Part shown: piece by piece, positions 1 through 5,849 of the stretch
Layout of the letters: each line of letters begins with the position of its first letter
How positions within the stretch are numbered: position 1 is the stretch's first letter
NCBI GenBank assembly: GCA_034435015.1
Contig: DAOTYH010000104.1
Location: forward strand, 1 to 15,970
DNA from: DAOTYH01 sp034435015
Lineage (GTDB): Bacteria > Chloroflexota > Anaerolineae > Aggregatilineales > UBA3940
Direction of reading: 5' to 3'
Length of the DNA: 15,970 nt
Notes under the pieces: model-generated
Databases searched by the model: none
Told to the model about the DNA's origin: nothing
The model's input: the letters and a program-made list of their open reading frames with translations, nothing else
Translations under genes and position numbers: made by a program

Positions 1-118
1 CCGCCCCTTCCCGGTGACCACCGCCCCGCCGCCCGAACAGACCGACACCCGGTAGCCTATCACACTGCCCCTCTGCCGGTCAATACGGCACGGGTGAGAG
101 TTCCGTTCGGGGAGGGTT
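1..118. other. Left-edge non-coding stretch
   Basis: I find no convincing reading frame here on either strand. On the minus strand a TTGACC at 78-83 lies about 18 bp before a TAGGCT at 54-59, a weak candidate promoter firing toward the left edge. If real, it would serve a gene outside the window, downstream of the terminase. Nothing else stands out. Confidence 0.3.
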
Positions 119-134
119 AGAACGTATGTTCTAG
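119..134. promoter_or_regulatory. SOS-box-like palindrome, distal copy
   Basis: The sequence AGAACGTATGTTCTAG has the form GAAC-N4-GTTC with extended arms. It is identical, base for base, to the copy at 1607-1622, and the identity runs one base further (T at 135 and 1623). GAAC-N4-GTTC is the LexA operator core known in Firmicutes and Actinobacteria; its use as one here is inferred. This copy touches the stop codon of the terminase C-terminal fragment (TGA, minus strand, 137-135). No good -10 or -35 is placed around it, so it may control a gene off the left edge, or be one arm of an element-flanking direct repeat. Confidence 0.55.
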
Positions 135-410
135 TCAGGCCTCCGCAATGCCGAACGCCAGCCCCGGCGTCGAGGCCAGCCGCCATGCCAGCGCCAGCGC
201 CATGACCGTGTCGTCATGCTGGCCGGGCGGCGCCCCGTAACGCAGCATCCCCGACGGCAGTCGTTCGACCTCGTAGGCCTGCAGTTCGCCCATCAGCACG
301 GCGTCGGGGATGAGACGCAGGTCGCCGCGTTCCAGGGCAATAGACAGTGCCTCAATGATCTGCCGCTTCGAGAGGGCTGTCAGATCAAACCCGATCACTG
401 TGACGCTCAT
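135..410 (-). CDS. Phage terminase large subunit, C-terminal nuclease fragment
   Basis: This 91-residue product carries the end of the RNase H-like nuclease domain that normally completes a terminase large subunit. Visible are G7-F8-D9 followed by S14-K15, the segment LRLIPDAVLMGEL (31-43), and the closing HDD (65-67) before a helical tail, matching the family's last acidic cluster. The ATG lies in the four-base overlap ATGA with the stop codon of the upstream fragment (407-1369), in the -1 frame. I see three explanations: a one-base indel that broke a single gene, a sequencing error, or true two-gene coupling through ATGA. No slippery heptamer of the X-XXY-YYZ type is visible at the junction, which argues against programmed frameshifting. 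The family call is secure; whether the piece is functional is open. Confidence 0.75.
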   Translation of the reverse strand: MSVTVIGFDLTALSKRQIIEALSIALERGDLRLIPDAVLMGELQAYEVERLPSGMLRYGAPPGQHDDTVMALALAWRLASTPGLAFGIAEA

Positions 411-1369
411 CGTCTCCTGTTCAGCTCCTGCCGCAACTGCTCGACAACCGGGTCGCCGACGCCGGTCTGATCCACCATGATCTGTTCGACACCAAACCGT
501 TCTGCCAGCGCCGCGATGCGCTGTATCTGGAACTGCCAGTCAATCTGGTTGAAACGATCCAGATAGACGAGTGCCGGCGGGTCAAGCGAGAGGTCTATCA
601 CCGCGCAGACGGTGAAATCTACCCGCCGGGCCAGATCAACCCCCATGATGTAGCGATGCCCCGCTTGTGCGCGATCCTGCGGGGAGGCTGTCGCGGCCTG
701 CGCTGCATTCCGGAAGACCGTCCCCCCGTCCTCCACGAACTCGGCCAGATACTCCTGCCGGAAGACCCGCTCCGGCAGGAGCGCCCGCGCCTCCTCGATC
801 TCCTGCGGCAGGATCAGCGGGTTGGCGCCGGTAGGGTAAGTCCACGAGTGCCACTCGGTGTGGAACGGGTCCTGCCCGCGCAGATAAGCCTGCCAGAACC
901 AGTTGCGCCCGCGCGGAGTCGAGATCATCAGCGCCCGCCCGTTCCGGTCGGAGAGAGCCGGGCGGATCACCGCCGTCCATGTCTCCTCGGAGAGGAAGGC
1001 CGCCTCGTCCAGCACCACGAAATCCAGCCCAACGCCGCGCAACGTGTCGGGGTCGTCCGCCGATTTGACAGTCAGCGAGCCGCCGCCCGGCAGGTCAATG
1101 TGCCGCTCGGACTCCAGCTTGGCTTCCCAGATGTCACGGTGGGCCAGCCGAAGTGCCCGCCACGGATGGAAGGCCAGTCCGTAGGTCGGCGCGACCCACC
1201 AGACCCGCCCGCCGGCCTGTGCCACAGCAGAGGCCATCGCCAAGCCGAGCGTGGTCTTGCCCCACCGCCGTCCGCAGGCCACCACCTTGAAACGGGCAGG
1301 GTGCTCGGCGATGATCTGCTGATCGCCGCGCAGGGGCGGGATGGGGCTGGGGGCGGGCGCAACCGACAA
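407..1369 (-). CDS. Phage-type terminase large subunit (ATPase plus partial nuclease)
   Basis: Terminase large subunits pump DNA into phage capsids and cut it. From the TTG at 1369 the product is 320 residues. The Walker A motif GRRWGKTT is at about 33-40, Walker B VVLDEAA at about 118-124, the coupling motif STPRG at about 150-154, the first nuclease aspartate in GVDLAR at about 243-248, and a second acidic segment VDQTGVGD at about 299-306. The frame then stops; the rest of the nuclease follows in the -1 frame (135-410). I chose TTG at 1369 because AAGGAG lies five bases upstream and the region holds no ATG in this frame. A longer form from TTG at 1507 adds 46 Arg/Pro-rich, unconserved-looking residues and lacks a ribosome binding site. 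No small subunit or portal gene is visible, but the window ends just downstream. Transcription probably comes from the promoter at 1628-1655. Confidence 0.82.
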   Translation of the reverse strand: MSVAPAPSPIPPLRGDQQIIAEHPARFKVVACGRRWGKTTLGLAMASAVAQAGGRVWWVAPTYGLAFHPWRALRLAHRDIWEAKLESERHIDLPGGGSLTVKSADDPDTLRGVGLDFVVLDEAAFLSEETWTAVIRPALSDRNGRALMISTPRGRNWFWQAYLRGQDPFHTEWHSWTYPTGANPLILPQEIEEARALLPERVFRQEYLAEFVEDGGTVFRNAAQAATASPQDRAQAGHRYIMGVDLARRVDFTVCAVIDLSLDPPALVYLDRFNQIDWQFQIQRIAALAERFGVEQIMVDQTGVGDPVVEQLRQELNRRR

Positions 1370-1606
1370 AGGCGCTCCTTGATCGTGTAACCGGATCGGT
1401 TCGGCCTCATCCCCTTGCCCTTTGTCCGTTGGGCCGGGCAGGGAGGTGAGGCCCCTGAACCGTGTCGTCGGGGCGGCTGGCCGTCCGGCTGATGGCCGTG
1501 CGGGCAAGTCCGTTGCGTTCGGGTGGTGCGGGCAGGCGGGGGAGTTCCTCTGCCCGTCAACGCGCCCGCTTGATTCAGTGTGCGCCCGCGCGGCGCGCCC
1601 CGTATC
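1370..1606 (-). other. Long 5' leader of the terminase transcript
   Basis: Between the predicted transcription start near 1621 and the TTG at 1369 there are about 250 bases. The frame of the terminase is open back to 1507, but the translation is Arg/Pro/Gly-rich and unlike a folded domain. An ATG with AAGGGG before it begins a peptide near 1415 in another frame and runs on inside the terminase gene; it does not resemble a known protein. I read the stretch as a leader, or as the remains of a lost gene that preceded the terminase. Confidence 0.35.
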
Positions 1607-1622
1607 AGAACGTATGTTCTAG
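1607..1622 (-). promoter_or_regulatory. SOS-box-like operator at the terminase transcription start
   Basis: AGAAC-GTAT-GTTCT followed by AG occupies 1607-1622. Read on the minus strand it starts about six bases after the -10 box TATGAT (1628-1633), so it covers roughly +1 to +15. A repressor bound there would block initiation, the usual arrangement for LexA-controlled genes. The sequence and its placement are seen directly; LexA as the binding protein is inferred from the GAAC-N4-GTTC core. Confidence 0.6.
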
Positions 1623-1627
1623 TGTCT

Positions 1628-1655
1628 ATCATAGCACGGACGGCGGGGCTGTCAA
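1628..1655 (-). promoter_or_regulatory. Near-consensus sigma-70 promoter for the terminase unit
   Basis: On the minus strand TTGACA (1650-1655) is followed after 16 bases by TATGAT (1628-1633). The bases TGC (1634-1636) before the -10 make it an extended -10. It is the best promoter match in the window and the only one with a perfect -35. Transcription would start near 1621-1622, at the edge of the SOS-box-like palindrome. Confidence 0.7.
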
Positions 1656-1686
1656 TTGATCGGGCGATCAAATCGCAACGGCGATT
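1656..1686. promoter_or_regulatory. Two adjacent inverted repeats upstream of the terminase promoter
   Basis: TTGATCG-GG-CGATCAA (1656-1671) is a perfect 7-bp inverted repeat beginning right at the -35 of the minus-strand promoter. AATCGC-AACG-GCGATT (1671-1686) is a 6-bp inverted repeat sharing its first base with the end of the former. Their centres are 15 bp apart. Side-by-side palindromes against a promoter suggest binding sites for a dimeric regulator, but no candidate regulator gene is in the window. Confidence 0.45.
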
Positions 1687-1767
1687 GGGCCGACGGCACG
1701 GGTGTGATGATCAGGTCATTGAGCATCGGGCTGACTGCCCTTCGGCTTCCTCTGGGCGGGAACAGGG

Positions 1768-1773
1768 TATAAT
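1768..1773 (+). promoter_or_regulatory. Consensus -10 of rsmA, leaderless position
   Basis: TATAAT lies exactly six bases before the ATG of rsmA. A sigma-70 transcript starts about seven bases after the -10, so the mRNA should begin at the A of the start codon. No Shine-Dalgarno sequence precedes the ATG, in agreement. No good -35 is visible. Confidence 0.65.
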
Positions 1774-1779
1774 CACCTC

Positions 1780-2622
1780 ATGCCTGATCCCCGCCCTGTC
1801 CTGCGCCTGCTGGGCGTTGAACCCAAGAGATCGCTCGGCCAGAACTTCATGGTCGAGCCTGCCGCGCTGGCCCGTCTGGTAGAGGCGGCAGACATCGGCC
1901 CGGAGGACGCCGTGCTGGAGATCGGCGCCGGCCTGGGCGCTCTGACCGACCTGCTGGCAGAACGGGCACGCCGCGTCGTGGCGCTGGAAATAGACGGGCG
2001 GTTCATCGCATGGCTGAAGGCCCGCTACGCGCAACAGCCGCAGGTCGAAGTGGTGCAGGCCGATGTGCTGGAAGCCGACCTGCCAGCCCTGCTCGGCGCG
2101 GACGCCGCCTGCTATCGGGTGACTGCCAACCTGCCTTACTACATCACCTCGCCTGTTCTGCGCCGCCTGCTGGAGTGCTCTACCCCGCCCCGCCTGATCG
2201 TGGTGACCGTCCAACTGGAAGTAGCACGGCGGCTGGCCGCTCAGCCCGGCCAGATGAGTCTGCTGGCGGTCAGCGCCCAGTTTTACGGGCGGGTGCAGGT
2301 GGCCGGCCACATCAAGGCGGGGGCATTTTACCCGCGTCCGGAGGTTGATTCGGCCATTGTGCGGATCGAACCGCACGCCGGCGGGCCTCCCCTTCTGCCG
2401 CCGGCACGGGAGGAGTTCTTCCGCGTGGTGCGGGCCGGCTTCAGCCAGCCGCGTAAACAGCTCCGCAACAGCCTTGCTTCGGGCTTGAGGCTGAAGACGG
2501 AAGATGTGGTAAACTGGCTGACAGCCGCCGGCATTGATCCACAGCGGCGGGCTGAGACACTCTCCCTTGAGGAGTGGATCAGGCTGACCATGAGAAGTCA
2601 CAGAGGACTAATCCCCGGCTAA
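1780..2622 (+). CDS. rsmA: 16S rRNA (adenine1518-N6/adenine1519-N6)-dimethyltransferase RsmA (KsgA)
   Basis: RsmA transfers four methyl groups from S-adenosylmethionine to two adjacent adenines in the 3' terminal helix of 16S rRNA late in 30S subunit assembly. The 280-residue product has the family's usual length and all its motifs: SLGQNF (18-23), the SAM-binding loop EIGAGLGALT (47-56), the acidic strand end ALEID (68-72), QADVLE (93-98), the catalytic NLPYY (117-121), FYPRPEVDSAIV (183-194) and GFSQPRKQLRNSL (220-232) in the C-terminal domain. The ATG at 1780 has no ribosome binding site but sits where transcription from TATAAT (1768-1773) should begin, so the mRNA is probably leaderless. 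A membrane-protein gene follows after 40 bases on the same strand, apparently in the same transcript. Confidence 0.96.
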   Translation: MPDPRPVLRLLGVEPKRSLGQNFMVEPAALARLVEAADIGPEDAVLEIGAGLGALTDLLAERARRVVALEIDGRFIAWLKARYAQQPQVEVVQADVLEADLPALLGADAACYRVTANLPYYITSPVLRRLLECSTPPRLIVVTVQLEVARRLAAQPGQMSLLAVSAQFYGRVQVAGHIKAGAFYPRPEVDSAIVRIEPHAGGPPLLPPAREEFFRVVRAGFSQPRKQLRNSLASGLRLKTEDVVNWLTAAGIDPQRRAETLSLEEWIRLTMRSHRGLIPG

Positions 2623-2633
2623 GGGTACTGAAA

Positions 2634-2651
2634 CAACAACAACAACAACAA
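2634..2651 (+). repeat. (CAA)6 tract in the leader of the following gene
   Basis: Six perfect CAA triplets fill most of the short gap between the rsmA stop and the ribosome binding site TGAGG (2654-2658). The tract lacks G and U pairing partners, so it should stay single-stranded, in strong contrast to the GC-rich surroundings. A role in keeping the start site open to ribosomes is an inference. Confidence 0.7.
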
Positions 2652-2662
2652 AATGAGGCAGT

Positions 2663-3445
2663 ATGGACCACAAACCGTCACGGCAGAACCGCAAACGCAC
2701 CCGCTTCGACCGTAGCCGCCAAAATCTGTTCACCGGCATTGCCGTCGGGCTGGTGGCTGTGATTGTGCTGGGGGTGGTCGTGCTGATCACCAGCGCCGTC
2801 AACCCCCGCTTGATCATGAACCTGACCGGCGGCGGGCCTCACCACAACGAAGACATTACCCCGCGCAACATGGACCTCTGGGCGGTCTATCCGGGCGATG
2901 TCCTGCGCTTTGTGACCATCTTCTACCCCGATGACGGCCTGGCCGCCCTTCCGCCTGATGAACCCGTGACTGTGGCCGGGCCGCTGATGATCGGCGAGGA
3001 GAACCTGATCAGCGCCGAGCCGTTCGGCGGGGAAGTCCAGAGCGTTGAGCTGATGACCGGCCTTGGTCAGGATGAGCATCTGAAGTATCAGCTCTACACC
3101 TTGACCCGCACGCCGGGGAGCGGCCCCTATGGGCTGGACGCGCGGATCACCAACGCCCCCTACATTCAGGCGGTTGAGGACGGCTATCAGATCGGGTTTG
3201 GGATCAGGCCGCAGAACTACTATATGCAGGTCATTGTGGCGGTGGCCTTCCCGCGCGGGGCGCGGGTCGGGGAGATGGACGCCCTCCAGCCCTATCGGGT
3301 TGCGCGGATCGGCGGCTGGGAGGTGTATTATTTCGATGTGACCGTGGCGGCCATGGGGAGCATGATCCGCATCCGCTATACCCTGCCCGAAGACAGCCCG
3401 CCCCCTGCCGATCTGGATTACTGGCAAGTAGAGGCAGAGCGGTAG
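2663..3445 (+). CDS. Single-pass membrane protein of unknown function
   Basis: I do not recognise a family for this 260-residue protein. It begins with about 20 residues rich in Lys and Arg, followed by one hydrophobic segment (about 23-44, ending VVVLITSAV). The rest, about 215 residues, is expected to lie outside the membrane and looks like mixed beta structure with many aromatic residues. Positive charges before the segment favour an N-in, C-out topology. The ATG has TGAGG four bases upstream, preceded by a (CAA)6 tract. It lies 40 bases after rsmA with no visible promoter or terminator between, so the two are probably co-transcribed. Nothing in it suggests an enzyme active site. Confidence 0.85.
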   Translation: MDHKPSRQNRKRTRFDRSRQNLFTGIAVGLVAVIVLGVVVLITSAVNPRLIMNLTGGGPHHNEDITPRNMDLWAVYPGDVLRFVTIFYPDDGLAALPPDEPVTVAGPLMIGEENLISAEPFGGEVQSVELMTGLGQDEHLKYQLYTLTRTPGSGPYGLDARITNAPYIQAVEDGYQIGFGIRPQNYYMQVIVAVAFPRGARVGEMDALQPYRVARIGGWEVYYFDVTVAAMGSMIRIRYTLPEDSPPPADLDYWQVEAER

Positions 3446-3474
3446 CGCCGCCCTGAGCGTGGTCTGCTCACTTA

Positions 3475-3483
3475 TGCTATACT
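3475..3483 (+). promoter_or_regulatory. Extended -10 promoter of the STAND-TPR gene
   Basis: TGC-TATACT is an extended -10 with no recognisable -35. Transcription should start near 3490, leaving a leader of about 65 bases that holds the palindrome at 3501-3518. The same nine bases occur at 14727-14735. Confidence 0.55.
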
Positions 3484-3500
3484 GATAAAGCGAACAGACC

Positions 3501-3518
3501 GGACAGGCCGGCCTGTCC
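3501..3518. repeat. 18-bp perfect palindrome in the STAND-TPR leader
   Basis: GGACAGGCCGGCCTGTCC equals its own reverse complement over 18 bases. In RNA it folds as a 7-bp stem with a CCGG loop, at about +12 to +29 of the transcript. A second small hairpin (CAGGC-TGGCC-GCCTG, 3521-3535) follows. No T-run follows either, so these are not classic terminators. An operator for a dimeric repressor or an RNA-level control element are both possible. Confidence 0.6.
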
Positions 3519-3554
3519 ATCAGGCTGGCCGCCTGTGTGTGAGAGTAGGTCACT

Positions 3555-5687
3555 ATGAGCGAGAACCCAACCACCACCAGCCCTGTCCCGGAGGCAACCG
3601 AGATTGACGGTCAGGAAGAGGTCACCTTCAAGTACGTTGCCGGCCCTGCCGTGACGACTACCCCCTATCAGGCCCCTGACCTGCCGCCCTATTTTGTGCC
3701 GCGTGCTGAACTGCTGGCGATCAAAAGGCTCCTGCTCGCCCGACCGGTCGGCTCGCTGGCGCCGCTGACCATCCACGGCCCAAGCGGCTCCGGCAAGACG
3801 GCTCTGGCGGCGGCGGTGGCCCATGACGCCGACGTGCTGAAGACCTTCCCTGATGGGGTGCTGTGGGTCTCCCTGACGGAGGATGACGACGCCCAGCACG
3901 CACAGGCGATCTGGGGGAAGGCGCTGGGCAACGACCTCAGCCACCTGCCCGACCCCAACAGCCGCGCGGTCGCCCTGCGTACTCTGCTCCTTGAGGCCCG
4001 TTGTCTGCTGATCATTGACGATGTGACCAGCGTCGAGCAGGTCAAGACGCTCAACGTAGGCGGCCCTAACTGCGTCCGCTTGATCACGACTGACAAGGTA
4101 GATGAGATCACCTATGCCTTCAAGACGCGCCGCTATGCGCTCAACCGGATGAGCGAGACGGAAGCGCTCAATCTGCTGACCGAGTGGGCGGGCATCCTGC
4201 CGGACATCTACCTGCCGACGGTGAAGGAGATCATCAAGCGGCTGTGTTACTCGCCGCTGGCGCTGGCGCTGGTCGGCGGGCAGGCCCGGCAGGGGATCGC
4301 CTGGATGCGCCTGCTGGAAATCCTGCGCGACGATCAAGGCCCCATTGCCACGCTCAACACCGAAGACCCGGAGGTGCGCCGCAACGGGCTGGGGCTGGTC
4401 GTCAATCTGGTATTGTCGCGCTTTGGCGGCGCACAGCTTCAGCGGTCGGCCTTGCTGGGTGCGTTTGCCGCCGGCGCCGGAGCACCTTTCTCAGCAGAGG
4501 CCGCCGCCGCCTGCTGGCAGATGCCGGTCGAGGAGGCCCGCAAGGCACTCGACACGCTGGTTGAAGCGGCGCTGGTTCAGCGGATACCCAAGGGGATGTA
4601 TGCCGTCCACCGTGCCCTGCGCGATCACCTGCGGCGGGCCGCTACGCCCAACGCGCTGGTCGAGGCAGGCCGGCGCATCCGCGAGTATTACCTGAGTCTG
4701 GTCGAGCAAAGTTCCACCTACGCCGATGCCATTGCCGCCCAGCTTGGCCAGATCATGGCCGCTTTCCGCTATGCCAGCACTCACGATCAGGGGATGGCCA
4801 ACCTGTTCGCCGATGCTCTGCTCAGCTACTTTGAGGGGCGGGGGTTGTGGGCCAATCTTGTCACGCTGGCCTCCGCTTCTGTGGAGACAGCCCGCAAAGA
4901 CGACGATATGATGCGCGAACACGCCTATCTGGCCGATCTGGGCTATGCCTATACGGTGCTGGGCAAACTCGATGATGCCCGTGCCTGCTTCGAACGCAGT
5001 CTGGAGATCAGCAAGAAGCTCGATGACCCCGGCGGCGAGGCGACCGCCCTCAATAACATCGGCGCGATCTACGAGCGGCAGGGCAAGTATGCGGAGGCTC
5101 AGGATCATTATGAGCGCAGTCTGGCCATCCGCCAGAGGCTGGGCGTGCTGGAGGACATCGCCGAGGCGTTGAACAACGTGGCAGGCGTGCTGTATCTGCA
5201 AAAGCGCTTCGATGAAGCCCTGACAGCCTTCCAGCGCGTGCTGGACATGTACACCGTCCTCAACGACCGGCGCAGGCAGGCGCAGGTGTTGTTGAACATT
5301 GGGGCTGTCTATGAGAGCCTCAACAACGAGTCGGAGGCCTTGCAGACCTACCAGCGTTCGCTGGCCATCTATGCCAACCTGAACGACGACGCGGGGCAGG
5401 CGCAGGCGCTCAACAATATGGGCATCATCTACTTCGATCAGGGTGACTCAGAGCGTGCGCTGGCGCACTTCAAGCGCAGTCTGGCGCTCAAGGAGAGGCT
5501 CAACGACCGGCCCGGTCAGGCCTCGACGCTCAACAACATCGCCCTGCTGTACGAGAAGACCGGTGCGGTGACGCTGGCGCTGGAGCATTACGAACGCAGT
5601 TACCAGATACTGGAGGCACTGGAAGACCCGCGTGCCGAGCTGGTGCAGAAGAACATTGAGACACTGCGGGCCGAGATGAAGAAGTAG
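3555..5687 (+). CDS. STAND-type ATPase with winged-helix-like region and six tetratricopeptide repeats
   Basis: The 710-residue protein has the order NTPase, helical region, TPR sensor typical of STAND signalling ATPases (NB-ARC-like), which act as nucleotide-controlled switches that assemble on sensing a ligand. Walker A GPSGSGKT is at 75-82, Walker B LLIIDDVT at 151-158, the strand VRLITTD at 174-180, and the conserved SPLALAL at 233-239. Residues about 280-360 look like the winged-helix segment. TPRs begin at 461, 501, 541, 581, 621 and 661, a strict 40-residue spacing with repeated ALNN and YERSL signatures, as in kinesin-light-chain-type TPRs. The first 45 residues are low in complexity and there is no N-terminal effector domain or C-terminal addition, so it may act through a partner or as a scaffold. 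Only a weak ribosome binding site (AGTAGGT) precedes the ATG. It has its own promoter and terminator, hence is monocistronic. Regulatory and defence roles are both possible; nothing nearby decides. Confidence 0.9.
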   Translation: MSENPTTTSPVPEATEIDGQEEVTFKYVAGPAVTTTPYQAPDLPPYFVPRAELLAIKRLLLARPVGSLAPLTIHGPSGSGKTALAAAVAHDADVLKTFPDGVLWVSLTEDDDAQHAQAIWGKALGNDLSHLPDPNSRAVALRTLLLEARCLLIIDDVTSVEQVKTLNVGGPNCVRLITTDKVDEITYAFKTRRYALNRMSETEALNLLTEWAGILPDIYLPTVKEIIKRLCYSPLALALVGGQARQGIAWMRLLEILRDDQGPIATLNTEDPEVRRNGLGLVVNLVLSRFGGAQLQRSALLGAFAAGAGAPFSAEAAAACWQMPVEEARKALDTLVEAALVQRIPKGMYAVHRALRDHLRRAATPNALVEAGRRIREYYLSLVEQSSTYADAIAAQLGQIMAAFRYASTHDQGMANLFADALLSYFEGRGLWANLVTLASASVETARKDDDMMREHAYLADLGYAYTVLGKLDDARACFERSLEISKKLDDPGGEATALNNIGAIYERQGKYAEAQDHYERSLAIRQRLGVLEDIAEALNNVAGVLYLQKRFDEALTAFQRVLDMYTVLNDRRRQAQVLLNIGAVYESLNNESEALQTYQRSLAIYANLNDDAGQAQALNNMGIIYFDQGDSERALAHFKRSLALKERLNDRPGQASTLNNIALLYEKTGAVTLALEHYERSYQILEALEDPRAELVQKNIETLRAEMKK

Positions 5688-5717
5688 TTCCCGCAAAGAA
5701 AATCTCTCCTCAAGCCG

Positions 5718-5746
5718 AAGGCAGGGACACTTGTCCCTGCCTTTTT
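5718..5746 (+). terminator. Intrinsic terminator of the STAND-TPR gene
   Basis: GGCAGGGAC (5720-5728) pairs with GTCCCTGCC (5733-5741) around an ACTT loop. Two further A-T pairs extend the stem, and a run of five T follows (5742-5746). Confidence 0.9.
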
Positions 5747-5763
5747 CGTGTATTGTGTATTTT

Positions 5764-5817
5764 CTCACAATTTGCACCGCGAATCCTCAAGGTTTCCTCA
5801 CACTTCCCCTCTACAAT
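5764..5817 (+). promoter_or_regulatory. Promoter with phased CTCA repeats, possible response-regulator box
   Basis: TACAAT at 5812-5817 is a good -10, but the expected -35 position reads AAGGTT. In its place stand direct repeats: CTCACA at 5764, CTCAAG at 5786 and CTCACA at 5797, spaced 22 and 11 bp, that is on one face of the helix. The last repeat ends ten bases before the -10. This is the geometry of promoters activated by OmpR/PhoB-family regulators, whose half-sites are 11 bp apart and replace the -35. The regulator itself is not in the window. Confidence 0.5.
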
Positions 5818-5849
5818 GAAGCCAGTTCATACCTAGGAGGGAAGTTTTC

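Noticed and set aside
119..1622. Insertion sequence bounded by the 17-bp repeats
   Set aside because: No transposase is present, and there are no terminal inverted repeats distinct from the palindrome; a regulatory site or recombination footprint fits better.
1072..1671. Minus-strand open frame of 199 codons over the terminase start and leader
   Set aside because: It would begin upstream of the predicted transcription start and reads Arg/Pro-rich sequence; the terminase frame explains the region better.
1711..2601. Long minus-strand open frame of 296 codons
   Set aside because: It lies wholly opposite rsmA, whose motifs are complete; the translation is Gln/Arg/His-rich without any recognisable domain and has no ribosome binding site.
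2678..3577. Minus-strand open frame of 299 codons
   Set aside because: It is antisense to the membrane-protein gene and gives a His/Gly/Arg-rich product typical of shadows in high-GC DNA.
4930..5660. 120-bp periodic similarity
   Set aside because: It reflects the 40-residue TPR units of the STAND protein and is not a separate DNA repeat.
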